From contig NZ_RCCE01000003.1 of the NCBI RefSeq assembly GCF_003663885.1, positions 186,001-250,000 on the forward strand: a stretch of 64,000 nucleotides of DNA. Reading direction: 5' to 3'. Positions 25,958 to 34,528 of the stretch are shown here, piece by piece. The DNA is from Litoreibacter meonggei. Its GTDB lineage: Bacteria > Pseudomonadota > Alphaproteobacteria > Rhodobacterales > Rhodobacteraceae. The notes under the pieces were generated by a model, which worked only from the letters and a program-made list of their open reading frames with translations, made no database searches and was not told the origin of the DNA. Made by a program: the position numbers and the translations under genes. Position 1 is the stretch's first letter, and every line of letters begins with the position of its first letter.

Positions 25958-26956
25958 CTAGTTGCCGGCTGCGGCAACCTTGTCGAGGATCGCCTGACCC
26001 CAGTCTGCGCCGACATCTTCCAGAACGGCGGGCCAGACGTCTGCGCGGACCTTGGCCGCCATCGCGGCCAGATCGTCATCGCTCAACTCGGCAACGGTGG
26101 CACCCAGATCATCGACCAGACGCTGCTCGTTCTTGCCCTGATCGGCTTCGGCCACTTCCCAGCGGGTCGCCTCGAATGCGGCGGCTTGCTCTTTCAGGGC
26201 GGCTTGATCTTCGTCGGACAGGCCAGCGAGGCTTTCATTCGAGATGATCATGTACCAGACCTCGAAGTGGGTGTTGGCGGGGATGTAGGTCTTGGTCACG
26301 TCGCGGAATGATGCGTAGTAGCCCTCTGCGCCGGAGCCGATCACGCCGTCAACCACGCCGGTTTGAACCGCCGTGAAAGCCTCCGAGAACGGGATGGGAG
26401 CAGGAATGTAGCCCAGTGCCTCGCCGGTCAGCTGGAAGCTCTTGATGCCGGGAACACGCACTTTGATGCCATTGGACTCGACCGAGGCGGGGTTGGCGTT
26501 CTCGACGTTCAGCGCGATGCCGCCGAAATACACCGGATAGGCGGCGAGCATGGTGATGTCTTGTTCCGCATAAAGACCGGCCATGGTGTCACGCACCACG
26601 CCGCCCGGCCCGTAGACCGCACGGGCCTGCGCCCAATTGCCTGCCAGATAGGGGAAGGAGCTGATCTGCATCCGGCGGTCGGCGGCTGCGGCGGCTGGTT
26701 GTGTCGCCATGTCGATGGCGCCCACGCTGATGCGTTCCTGCACTGTCGTATAGTCGCCCAAGGCGGATGCCGGGAACAGCTTGACGTTGACGCTGCCATC
26801 CGTGGCTTCGGACAGGGCGGCGGAAAACGCGCGCAGTTCCATGTCGATGGTGGCGTCCTGCGGGCGCACGTGGCTCATCTTCAGGTCGGCCGCGCTGGCA
26901 TAGCTGCCAATCGCCATAAGCGCCGCTGCGGCTGTCGTCAGGAATGCATGTTTCAT
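25958..26956 (-). CDS. TRAP transporter substrate-binding protein (DctP family)
   Basis: A 332-residue periplasmic protein. The signal peptide MKHAFLTTAAAALMAIGSYA is followed by ADLKMSHVRPQD. The DctP core is visible: LFPASALGDYTTVQERISVG, the arginine-containing IKVRVPGIKSFQLTGEALGY (carboxylate-binding arginine), and AFTAVQTGVVDGVIGSGAEG. GGAGG lies before the ATG at 26956. DctP proteins usually bind organic acids; the substrate here cannot be read from sequence. It follows the large permease gene by 39 bp. Confidence 0.93.
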   Translation of the reverse strand: MKHAFLTTAAAALMAIGSYASAADLKMSHVRPQDATIDMELRAFSAALSEATDGSVNVKLFPASALGDYTTVQERISVGAIDMATQPAAAAADRRMQISSFPYLAGNWAQARAVYGPGGVVRDTMAGLYAEQDITMLAAYPVYFGGIALNVENANPASVESNGIKVRVPGIKSFQLTGEALGYIPAPIPFSEAFTAVQTGVVDGVIGSGAEGYYASFRDVTKTYIPANTHFEVWYMIISNESLAGLSDEDQAALKEQAAAFEATRWEVAEADQGKNEQRLVDDLGATVAELSDDDLAAMAAKVRADVWPAVLEDVGADWGQAILDKVAAAGN

Positions 26957-26995
26957 TTTTGGTTTCCTCCGTGTTGAGTTGCATTATTCGTGAAG

Positions 26996-28306
26996 TTAAG
27001 GGGCCACGTCATATCCAAAGAAGCGTGGCAGGAAGAGCGACAAGTCCGGCCAGAGCGAGGTCAAGAAGACGACGGGGACATAGCCGAACAGGATCAGTTT
27101 CATCGCGGGCGGGATGACCTTGGTCACCTTCACGTTGCCGATCCGCGCGCCGAGATACAGGATCGAGGCATAGGGCGGGGTCACGCCGCCCATGGCGGTG
27201 TTGACGCCCATGATGGCGGCAAACTGCACGGGGCTGACGCCGATGGCGTTCATCAATGGCAGCAGCAGTGGCGCGATCAGGATGATCGCAGTCACGTCAT
27301 TGACGACCATTCCGACCAGAAACAGCATGATGTTGATCATAATCAGCAGCAGGATCTTGTTTTCGGTGATGGCAAAAATACCCTGCACCAACTGCTGCGG
27401 GATGCTTTCATAGACGAACATCTGGCTGAGGATCATCGAGAACAGGACCATCATCATGATCGCGCCCACGGCGGTGGCAGCTTCCTTGCCAGCAGAGAAG
27501 AAGTTTTCCCACCGCAGGCCCTTATAGATCAGAAAGCCCACCGGCACGGCGTAGATCACCGCAACAGCGGCAGCCTCGGTCGGCGTCATGATACCGCCAT
27601 AGATGCCGCCAAGTATGATCACCGGCATCAGCAGCGCCGGGAAGGCGTGGAAGCCGCGGCGGGCCACTTCACCCGACAGCTCGGAAAAGGACGGCTTGTC
27701 GTCAAGGATCAGATCGAACTTGCGCGACATGTAGATGTTGATCACCGAGAACGACGTCATGATCAGCAGGCCGGGGCCAAGCGTCGCCAGAAAGCAGGCC
27801 AGAATGGACGTATCGGTGACCCAGCCATAGACGATCATCGTGACCGATGGCGGGATCAGCAGTCCAAGGATCGACGAATTGGCGATCAGCGCGGTGGCGT
27901 ATTCACGCGGATAGCCACGCTTTTCCATCTCGGGGATCAGCAGCGGGCCAATCGCGGCGATACCGGTCAGACCGGACCCAGAAATCGCGCCGATGACGGC
28001 ACAGGACACCGCCGCGACGACACCAAGCCCGCCGCGTACATGGCCGATAAAGGCGTTCACGAAGCGCAAAAGCGAGGCGGCAATCCCGCTTTCGGACATG
28101 ATTGTCCCCGCCAGAACAAACAGAGGAATGGCCAGCAGCACAGGGTTGCCCAGCTGCTGGACCCCCCAAAGCATCATGCCTTTCATGGTCACGCCGCCCA
28201 TGAAATACATCACCATCAGGGCGGAGCCGAAACAGTAGGGCAGCGGCACGCCCAGCGTCAGTGTGATCACCAGCAAGGCGATGGCTAATAGGGCGATCTC
28301 AATCAT
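26996..28306 (-). CDS. TRAP transporter large permease (DctM family)
   Basis: A 436-residue integral membrane protein with about 12 hydrophobic segments. Family landmarks are GVPLPYCFGSALMVMYFMGG, VSCAVIGAISGSGLTGIAAI, GLLIPPSVTMIVYGW and GIYGGIMTPTEAAAVAVIYA. It carries out sodium-coupled solute uptake with the small subunit. GGAGA precedes the ATG, which overlaps the dctQ-like stop by 4 nt. Confidence 0.95.
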   Translation of the reverse strand: MIEIALLAIALLVITLTLGVPLPYCFGSALMVMYFMGGVTMKGMMLWGVQQLGNPVLLAIPLFVLAGTIMSESGIAASLLRFVNAFIGHVRGGLGVVAAVSCAVIGAISGSGLTGIAAIGPLLIPEMEKRGYPREYATALIANSSILGLLIPPSVTMIVYGWVTDTSILACFLATLGPGLLIMTSFSVINIYMSRKFDLILDDKPSFSELSGEVARRGFHAFPALLMPVIILGGIYGGIMTPTEAAAVAVIYAVPVGFLIYKGLRWENFFSAGKEAATAVGAIMMMVLFSMILSQMFVYESIPQQLVQGIFAITENKILLLIMINIMLFLVGMVVNDVTAIILIAPLLLPLMNAIGVSPVQFAAIMGVNTAMGGVTPPYASILYLGARIGNVKVTKVIPPAMKLILFGYVPVVFLTSLWPDLSLFLPRFFGYDVAP

Positions 28307-28773
28307 GTGGGTTCTCCGGTGCGCAGGCTGCGGACATGGCGCAAAAGGTGCCAGGCGGTGTAGACCATCATCAGGGCCAGTCCCACGACGAGGGCGACGT
28401 CAGAATAGAAGGTCGGGATGTAAAGCGTCGGGCTTTCGCGCCAGACGCGCCACGCGTAGCGGGTGTAGTCCCACGCCCAGGACAGCAGCCACAGGCCGAC
28501 GATCAGGCTGATAATTTCGCCGATGATGGCCAGAATGGTGTGGCCGCGTTCGGTCTTGATGATAATTTCCAGAACGTTGGCGCGGATATGCGTATTCTCA
28601 CGGGACGCGTTGACCGAGCCGAGGATGTAGAGCCACACCGTCGGGAAGGCCATCGTCTCTTCCAGCCCCATCACCGGCACCTGCAAGACATAACGCGTAA
28701 TGACCTGCACGAACTGGCCCATAGCCACGGCACAAATCAGCGCTGTCAGCAGATATTTCGAAAATCTGTCCAT
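28303..28773 (-). CDS. TRAP transporter small permease (DctQ family)
   Basis: A 156-residue membrane protein with four hydrophobic helices. The DctQ pattern RYVLQVPVMGLEETMAFPTV (about 27-46) and HIRANVLE is present. The ATG at 28773 is preferred since GGGGGA lies four bases upstream; a TTG at 28791 lacks a site. First gene of the operon dctQ-dctM-dctP-dehydrogenase-ridA, divergent from the LysR regulator at 28887. Confidence 0.93.
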   Translation of the reverse strand: MDRFSKYLLTALICAVAMGQFVQVITRYVLQVPVMGLEETMAFPTVWLYILGSVNASRENTHIRANVLEIIIKTERGHTILAIIGEIISLIVGLWLLSWAWDYTRYAWRVWRESPTLYIPTFYSDVALVVGLALMMVYTAWHLLRHVRSLRTGEPT

Positions 28774-28886
28774 CTGTTCCCCCAGGCCCAAACGGCGTCA
28801 AGCGTGGGCTGCCAACATCTCACTGGACTTGTGGCATCAAATCAATTTTAAAATATCTCTAATATCATAAATTGGATTTATACCTG
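28774..28886. promoter_or_regulatory. divergent promoter region, TRAP operon / LysR gene
   Basis: Short intergenic region with an AT-rich block (28841-28880). ATCAATTT (28841-28848) and AAATTGGAT (28869-28877) form an imperfect inverted repeat, a plausible LysR-type operator. No promoter hexamers can be fixed with confidence. Confidence 0.35.
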
Positions 28887-29843
28887 ATGAACCTCACATT
28901 GCGTCAACTCACGACCTTCCGGGAGATCATGCGCGCGGGCTCGATCAGCCAAGCGGCTCGTGCTGTAGGGCGCACGCAACCGGCCGTTTCGACCATGGTA
29001 CGAACGCTTGAAGATCAGCTGGGTTTTGCGCTGTTTCTACGCACACACGGAAAGCTGATTCCGACGCCCGAGGCACGGTTCTTCTTGGAAGAATGCGAAG
29101 ATATTCTGGGCCGGTTGGAGCGCACCGAACGGACACTGGAGCGGATCAGCTCGCTCCAGTCAGGCAAGCTCAAGATCGCATGCCACCCTGCCGCCTCAAG
29201 CGTATTTCTTCCCCGACTCCTGACCCGGTTTCTGGACGGGCGGGAGGATCTTGAAGTCTCGCTGATCATGCGATCGTCAGCAATGATCGAGGATATGATT
29301 GCCTCTCAACAATTCGACATAGGATTTTCCGAAACCCCCACACCCCGCGCGTCGATTCACCAGACCGACTATGACATGGAATGCGTTTGCATCCTGTCCG
29401 CGGATGACCCGTTAGTGGAAAAGTCGGTGATTACGCCAGACGATCTTGATGGCCACCCCATGGCGGTCTTGTTCGATGAACACAGCACCGCGATACAAAC
29501 CGAGGCTGCATTTCGCACGACGGGCAACCGGTTCAACAAACGGTTCGAGCTGCGAACTTTTCTGCCCGGTCTGCAATTCGTTTCAGCAGGACTATGCGTG
29601 ATGGTCTGCGACATGATCACGGCCTACAGCCACATCCTGCACGCCCCCGATAGCAGCGGCCTCGCCTTCCGGCGATTCAGGCCAACAATCTCCAGCCACA
29701 TCTCCATCCTGACACCGGGTTACACGACCCAATCCATGGTAGGTCTAACGTTCATCTCGGAACTCAAGGCCGCTGTGGCTGGTGTTCAGGACGAAGTTGA
29801 AACAGCTCTGAATTCGACTTGGCCGCTCCGGAATCCAAGCTGA
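28887..29843 (+). CDS. LysR family transcriptional regulator
   Basis: A 318-residue LTTR. The N-terminal winged helix is LTLRQLTTFREIMRAGSISQ and AARAVGRTQPAVSTMVRTLE (about 3-42), with a linker helix and an effector domain from about 90 (LKIACHPAASSVFLPRLLTR). The ATG at 28887 gives the standard start; a TTG 15 bases earlier is possible. It is divergent from the TRAP/dehydrogenase operon and by LTTR habit likely controls it in response to the transported compound. Confidence 0.92.
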   Translation: MNLTLRQLTTFREIMRAGSISQAARAVGRTQPAVSTMVRTLEDQLGFALFLRTHGKLIPTPEARFFLEECEDILGRLERTERTLERISSLQSGKLKIACHPAASSVFLPRLLTRFLDGREDLEVSLIMRSSAMIEDMIASQQFDIGFSETPTPRASIHQTDYDMECVCILSADDPLVEKSVITPDDLDGHPMAVLFDEHSTAIQTEAAFRTTGNRFNKRFELRTFLPGLQFVSAGLCVMVCDMITAYSHILHAPDSSGLAFRRFRPTISSHISILTPGYTTQSMVGLTFISELKAAVAGVQDEVETALNSTWPLRNPS

Positions 29844-29862
29844 CTTTGGCTTCAGGCCACGC

Positions 29863-29903
29863 TGCCCGACGAGGTGCCGACGCAATGCCGACAGGTTGCC
29901 GAC
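29863..29903. repeat. 11-bp-period TGCCGAC repeat, copy B
   Basis: CCGAC at 29866, 29877, 29888 and 29899, exactly 11 bp apart, each preceded by GC or TGC. Begins about 20 bp after the LysR stop and ends 145 bp before tauR. The rest of the 29844-30048 spacer shows no gene. Confidence 0.75.
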
Positions 29904-30048
29904 TGCCAAAACCCGCTACTTTTCACGTGTTCACTCTCGATTTGCGGGCCTGCGTTGCGCCGCACACGCGCACATGTCCACGGGTTAACCCTTCCGCTGC
30001 GCCCCAATTCTCGATATAGCCAAATCACAACTGACTTAAGGCCAGCCC

Positions 30049-31512
30049 ATGCCCATCGCCGTCGAAACCTTCTTTCTGGACCCCACATTTGAGGGCACAT
30101 TGCAGCAGCAAATCCAGCAGATGGTTGCAGGCGGCATCCTGTCCGGCCGCTTCCGCCCCGGCGAGAAACTCCCCTCCTCACGCAAGCTCGCGCTGCACTT
30201 GGGCGTCAGCCGGATCACCGTCACCCTTGCCTATAACGAGTTGATGGCGGACGACTACCTGTCCTCCGCAGGTCGCTCCGGCTACTTCGTGTCCGAGAAC
30301 GCGCCAGAGCCGCCCCAGATCAGCCCGCGATCCTCATCGGACACCGTCGATTGGTCGCGTGCTATCGGCAACAGGTTTTCCGGAAGCTTGCAAATTTCCA
30401 AGCCGCTGGATTGGCGAAAATACAAGTACCCTTTTATTTACGGGCAGGTAGACCCTGCACTATTCGACCGCCAGAACTGGCGCCTATGTGCGCTACGCGC
30501 ACTTGGCCAACGTGACTTTGACAGCCTGACCGCCGATCAGGTTGATCGCGACGATCCTCAGTTGCTGGAATTCATCGCCAGAAACACGCTTCCGCGTCGG
30601 GGCATATTAGCCAACTCGGACGAAATCCTGATTACCGTCGGGGCGCAAAACGCCTTGTGGCTCGCAGCGCAGGTATTGCTCACACAACGACGTACCGCCG
30701 CACATGAAGACCCGTGTTATCCGGGGCTGCGATCCATTCTCCATCAATCGCGTTGCCACCGCATAGAGGTGCCCGTGGACGGCGACGGGTTGCCGCCCGA
30801 TCTCGTTCCACCCGAAACCGACGTGGTCTTCACAACCCCAAGTCATCAATGCCCAACAGCGTCGACCATGCCGGTCGCGCGCAGAAAAGAGCTTTTGCGA
30901 CGCGCGTCGCAAGACGACTTCCTGATCGTGGAGGACGACTACGAATTCGAAATGTCGTTCCTCAAACCCCCGTCCCCCGCCTTGAAGTCCCTCGACGAAG
31001 ACGGCCGCGTCATCTACGTCGGTTCCTTCTCGAAATCCCTCTTTCCCGGTCTGCGCTTGGGTTATCTTGTTGGCCCCGCTCCGTTTATTCGCGAAGCGCG
31101 CGCGCTTCGATCTGCGGTTCTCAGACACCCACCCGGCCATATGCAACGTACAGCCGCGTATTTCTTGTCACTTGGCCATTACGATGCACTGGTTCGCCGA
31201 TTGCGAAATGCCTTCCATGATCGCCGCCGTATCATGGACAGCGCCTTTGACGAATACGGGCTGACGGTCGCGGGGGTGGGGGCTTTTGGCGGGTCGAGTT
31301 ATTGGATGCGCGCGCCCGACGGGATCGACACCAAAGAACTGGCCGAGCGCCTGCGTGATAAGTCTGTCCTGATAGAACCCGGCGCGGCGTTTTGTGAACG
31401 GGATCAGCGCGAGTACAAGCACTACCGATTGGCATATTCGTCAATCGGAGCGGGGCGGATCTCACCCGGGGTGGCCCTCATCGCAAAAGAAATAGAGCAT
31501 ATGCTTCGCTGA
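30049..31512 (+). CDS. tauR: MocR-type taurine regulator TauR
   Basis: A 487-residue GntR/aminotransferase fusion. The N-terminal winged helix (residues about 15-75) contains LQQQIQQMVAGGILSGRFRP, GEKLPSSRKLALHLGVSRIT and GYFV. The C-terminal fold-I aminotransferase-like domain has ILITVGAQNALWLAAQVLL, EDPCYPGL, IVEDDYEFE and the PLP lysine in YVGSFSKSLFPGLRLGYLVG. In Rhodobacter capsulatus TauR activates tpa in response to taurine. It lies 198 bp before xsc in the same direction and AAGG precedes the ATG. The identification as TauR rests on position next to xsc as well as on family. Confidence 0.9.
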   Translation: MPIAVETFFLDPTFEGTLQQQIQQMVAGGILSGRFRPGEKLPSSRKLALHLGVSRITVTLAYNELMADDYLSSAGRSGYFVSENAPEPPQISPRSSSDTVDWSRAIGNRFSGSLQISKPLDWRKYKYPFIYGQVDPALFDRQNWRLCALRALGQRDFDSLTADQVDRDDPQLLEFIARNTLPRRGILANSDEILITVGAQNALWLAAQVLLTQRRTAAHEDPCYPGLRSILHQSRCHRIEVPVDGDGLPPDLVPPETDVVFTTPSHQCPTASTMPVARRKELLRRASQDDFLIVEDDYEFEMSFLKPPSPALKSLDEDGRVIYVGSFSKSLFPGLRLGYLVGPAPFIREARALRSAVLRHPPGHMQRTAAYFLSLGHYDALVRRLRNAFHDRRRIMDSAFDEYGLTVAGVGAFGGSSYWMRAPDGIDTKELAERLRDKSVLIEPGAAFCERDQREYKHYRLAYSSIGAGRISPGVALIAKEIEHMLR

Positions 31513-31588
31513 ATTAGTGTATTTTTGAGACTCATTTCATATTCGAAACCCCTCATAGCAATGGGAAATCTAAGAATTCTGAATTTTA

Positions 31589-31620
31589 TTGGACTTATAG
31601 TCCAGATAAACTGGTCATAA
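31589..31620 (+). promoter_or_regulatory. candidate TauR operator upstream of xsc
   Basis: TGGACTTATAGTCCA (31590-31604) is a perfect palindrome with a 3-bp centre. Read as direct repeats, TTGGACTTAT (31589) and CTGGTCATAA (31611) are 22 bp apart and each matches CTGGACYTAA at 8 of 10 positions. It lies about 90-120 bp before the xsc ATG, in the otherwise empty 31513-31710 spacer. Confidence 0.55.
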
Positions 31621-31710
31621 CATGACTCTGTCTCACGGCATAGTTTCCGCCCAGACACCTTCAAAACGGGCACCTGCGCCCGCATTTCACCACACTGGGA
31701 GATCGCCACC

Positions 31711-33480
31711 ATGAAAATGACGACCGAAGAAGCTTTCGTCAAAACCTTGCAAATGCACGGCATCCGTCACGCGTTTGGCATTATCGGCTCCGCTATGATG
31801 CCAATCTCCGATATTTTCCCTGCCGCCGGCATCAAGTTCTGGGATTGCGCCCATGAGATGACCGCCGGCATGATGGCTGACGGCTTCACCCGCGCCACTG
31901 GCGAGATGTCGATGATGATCGCGCAAAACGGCCCCGGCATCACAAACTTTGTGACCTCCGTTAAAACTGCATACTGGAACCACACGCCGTTGCTGCTGGT
32001 CACGCCTCAAGCCGCGAACAAGACTATCGGCCAAGGTGGCTTTCAGGAAATGGAACAGATGAACCTGTTCAAAGATTGCGTCGCCTACCAAGAAGAAGTG
32101 CGTGACCCGACACGTATCGCCGAAACGCTGAACCGGTGCATCATGCAGGCGCACCGCGCCTCCGCTCCTGTTCAGATCAACATCCCGCGCGATTTCTGGA
32201 CTCAAGTCATCGACATCGAATTGCCCGTCGCGGTTGAATTCGAGCGCCCGGCTGGCGGTCAAGACGCTGTTGCCAAGGCCGCTGATCTGCTGTCCTCCGC
32301 CAAATTCCCTGTCATCCTGAACGGCGCTGGCGTCGTTCTTGCAGGTGGCATCGAGGCATCCGCAAAACTGGCCGAAGCACTCGACGCGCCTGTTTGTGTT
32401 GGGTACCAGCACAATGACGCCTTCCCCGGCAACCACCCGCTATTCGCTGGTCCGCTGGGCTATAACGGTTCCAAAGCCGGTATGGAGTTGATCGCCAAAG
32501 CCGACGTCGTGTTGGCATTGGGCTCCCGCTTGAACCCGTTCTCGACCCTGCCCGGCTACGGCATCGATTACTGGCCAACAGATGCGAAAATCATTCAGGT
32601 TGACCTGAACCCTGACCGCATTGGCCTAACCAAGAAGGTCACCGTTGGCATCGTGGGCGACGCCAAGGCAGTTGCAGAAAGCATCTTGTCCAAACTGGGC
32701 TCCGGAGCTGGCGACGCAGGCCGCGCCGACCGCAAAAACCTGATCGCGCAAACCAAATCCGCTTGGGCACAAGAGCTAACCTCGCTCGATCACGAAGAAG
32801 ACGATCCGGGCACCACATGGAACGAGCGTGCCCGCACGCGTGAGCCGCAAAAAATGGCGCCCCGTCAGGCTTGGCGCGCGATTCAGGCCGCTCTGCCCAA
32901 GAACGCCATCATTTCCTCGGATATCGGCAACAACTGCGCAATCGGTAACGCCTACCCGTCATTTGAAAATGGTCGTAAATACTTGGCACCGGGCCTTTTC
33001 GGGCCTTGTGGCTACGCCTTCCCTTCCATTGTTGGTGCGAAAATCGGCTGCCCTGATGTTCCAGTGGTTGGCTTTGCAGGTGATGGTGCCTTCGGCATCT
33101 CGATGAACGAAATGGTCTCGGTTGGCCGTGGTGATTGGCCCGCAATGACGATGGTCATCTTCCGCAACTACCAATGGGGCGCTGAAAAGCGGAACACCAC
33201 TTTGTGGTTCGATGACAATTTTGTTGGCACCGAATTGGACACCAACGTATCATACGCCAAGATCGCAGACGCCTGTGGTCTGAAAGGCGTACAGGTCGCA
33301 AGCATGGACGAACTGACCGATGCACTGAACACAGCTGTGAAAGAGCAGATGGAAGGCAATGTGACGACTTTCATCGAAATCTTGCTGAACCAAGAACTAG
33401 GTGAGCCCTTCCGCCGCGACGCTATGAAAAAGCCCGTCGCAGTGGCTGGCATCTCATCTTCGGACATGGCGGCCGAGTAA
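31711..33480 (+). CDS. xsc: sulfoacetaldehyde acetyltransferase
   Basis: A 589-residue thiamine-diphosphate enzyme that converts sulfoacetaldehyde and phosphate to acetyl phosphate and sulfite. It starts MKMTTEEAFVKTLQMHGIRH, with the N-terminal pyrimidine-binding HAFGIIGSAMMPISDIFPAA and the C-terminal PP domain GFAGDGAFGISMNEMVSVGR. Length and opening match Xsc from other alphaproteobacteria (about 590). GGGAG precedes the ATG. Downstream are pta and soeABC, which consume its two products, acetyl phosphate and sulfite. Confidence 0.97.
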   Translation: MKMTTEEAFVKTLQMHGIRHAFGIIGSAMMPISDIFPAAGIKFWDCAHEMTAGMMADGFTRATGEMSMMIAQNGPGITNFVTSVKTAYWNHTPLLLVTPQAANKTIGQGGFQEMEQMNLFKDCVAYQEEVRDPTRIAETLNRCIMQAHRASAPVQINIPRDFWTQVIDIELPVAVEFERPAGGQDAVAKAADLLSSAKFPVILNGAGVVLAGGIEASAKLAEALDAPVCVGYQHNDAFPGNHPLFAGPLGYNGSKAGMELIAKADVVLALGSRLNPFSTLPGYGIDYWPTDAKIIQVDLNPDRIGLTKKVTVGIVGDAKAVAESILSKLGSGAGDAGRADRKNLIAQTKSAWAQELTSLDHEEDDPGTTWNERARTREPQKMAPRQAWRAIQAALPKNAIISSDIGNNCAIGNAYPSFENGRKYLAPGLFGPCGYAFPSIVGAKIGCPDVPVVGFAGDGAFGISMNEMVSVGRGDWPAMTMVIFRNYQWGAEKRNTTLWFDDNFVGTELDTNVSYAKIADACGLKGVQVASMDELTDALNTAVKEQMEGNVTTFIEILLNQELGEPFRRDAMKKPVAVAGISSSDMAAE

Positions 33481-33504
33481 GTCTCGCGCCATACTACGAA
33501 CCTT

Positions 33505-33530
33505 ACCCGCCCCAAGAAATTGGGGCGGGT
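33505..33530 (+). terminator. stem-loop between xsc and pta
   Basis: A perfect 11-bp stem (33505-33515 with 33520-33530) and GAAA tetraloop, followed only by TTCG, so probably an attenuator or mRNA-processing/stabilising structure that lowers pta-soe expression relative to xsc. Confidence 0.6.
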
Positions 33531-33567
33531 TTCGTGGTGAACAGGCCGCGTTTTGGGAGAGACCGCA

Positions 33568-34515
33568 ATGACCACCGACAATCCATTCCTATCCCAACAC
33601 GACGCCGTATGCCCAAGCTGGCTTTTGGACATGGCCCAAAAAGCCGCGACCCCGCGCGTTGCAATCGCCCGCGCTGGCGCGCCCCTGCCCATGGAAGCCG
33701 CCCGTGACGCCACCGAGGCGAACATCATGGAGCCGGTCTTCACCGGCGAGCGCGCGATGATCGAGGCCGAAGCCGAGAAGCTGGGCTGGGACATCTCCCA
33801 ATTCCAACTGATCGAAGCGACCGGCGAGCAGGAAAGCGGCCAAGCCGCTGCCATGGCCTGCGGCGAGGGCCGCGCCGATGTAATGATGAAAGGCCAGCTG
33901 CACTCCGACACCTTCATGCGCGCTGCCTTGGCGCGTGACGCAGGGCTGCGCACCGGCAACCGTCTGGTGCATATCTTCCACATCACCCATCCGGATGGCA
34001 CCAAGTCGATCACAATCTCCGACGCGGCGGTCAACGTGGACCCCAATTTAGAGACCCGCAAAGACGCCACCCGCGAAGTGGTCAAACTGCTCCAGACGCT
34101 CGGAACGAGCCGCCCCAAGGTCGCCTTCCTGTCCGCAACTGAAAGCGTGCTGCCAGCCGTCCCCTCCTCTGTCGAGGCGGATGAATTGGCAACATGGGCC
34201 AAGGCCGAAATCACCGGCGCCGACTTCTCCGGCCCGCTGGCCCTCGACCTGATCCTGTCGCCCGCCGCCGTTGCCACCAAGAAACTCACCGCCGATCCCG
34301 TAGCAGGTCAGGCGGATGCGATCATCGTGCCGGATATCGTATCGGGCAATTCGCTGTTCAAATCCTTCGTCTACCTTTCTGGCGGATGTGCTGCGGGCAT
34401 CGTCATGGGGGCGAAAGTCCCCGTACTTCTAACCTCGCGCGCCGACCCGCCTGCTGCCCGCATGGCGTCCTGCTGCCTCGCGGCGATCGTCAACGCCGCC
34501 AACAAAAACAGCTGA
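33568..34515 (+). CDS. pta: phosphate acetyltransferase
   Basis: A 315-residue short-form phosphotransacetylase (no N-terminal DRTGG domains) that turns the acetyl phosphate made by Xsc into acetyl-CoA. Family segments include MMKGQLHSDTFMRAAL, the GPLALDLILSPAAV region, ADAIIVPDIVSGNSLFKSFV and GAKVPVLLTSRADPP. The ATG at 33568 has GGGAGA seven bases upstream; a TTG at 33553 is less likely. It is 87 bp past xsc and 13 bp before soeA. Confidence 0.93.
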   Translation: MTTDNPFLSQHDAVCPSWLLDMAQKAATPRVAIARAGAPLPMEAARDATEANIMEPVFTGERAMIEAEAEKLGWDISQFQLIEATGEQESGQAAAMACGEGRADVMMKGQLHSDTFMRAALARDAGLRTGNRLVHIFHITHPDGTKSITISDAAVNVDPNLETRKDATREVVKLLQTLGTSRPKVAFLSATESVLPAVPSSVEADELATWAKAEITGADFSGPLALDLILSPAAVATKKLTADPVAGQADAIIVPDIVSGNSLFKSFVYLSGGCAAGIVMGAKVPVLLTSRADPPAARMASCCLAAIVNAANKNS

Positions 34516-34528
34516 CCGGAGTCTTCCC

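Noticed and set aside
28823-28832. CTGGACTTGT in the dctQ-LysR spacer as a TauR site
   Set aside because: One box only, no partner at 21-23 bp, and no taurine link for this operon.
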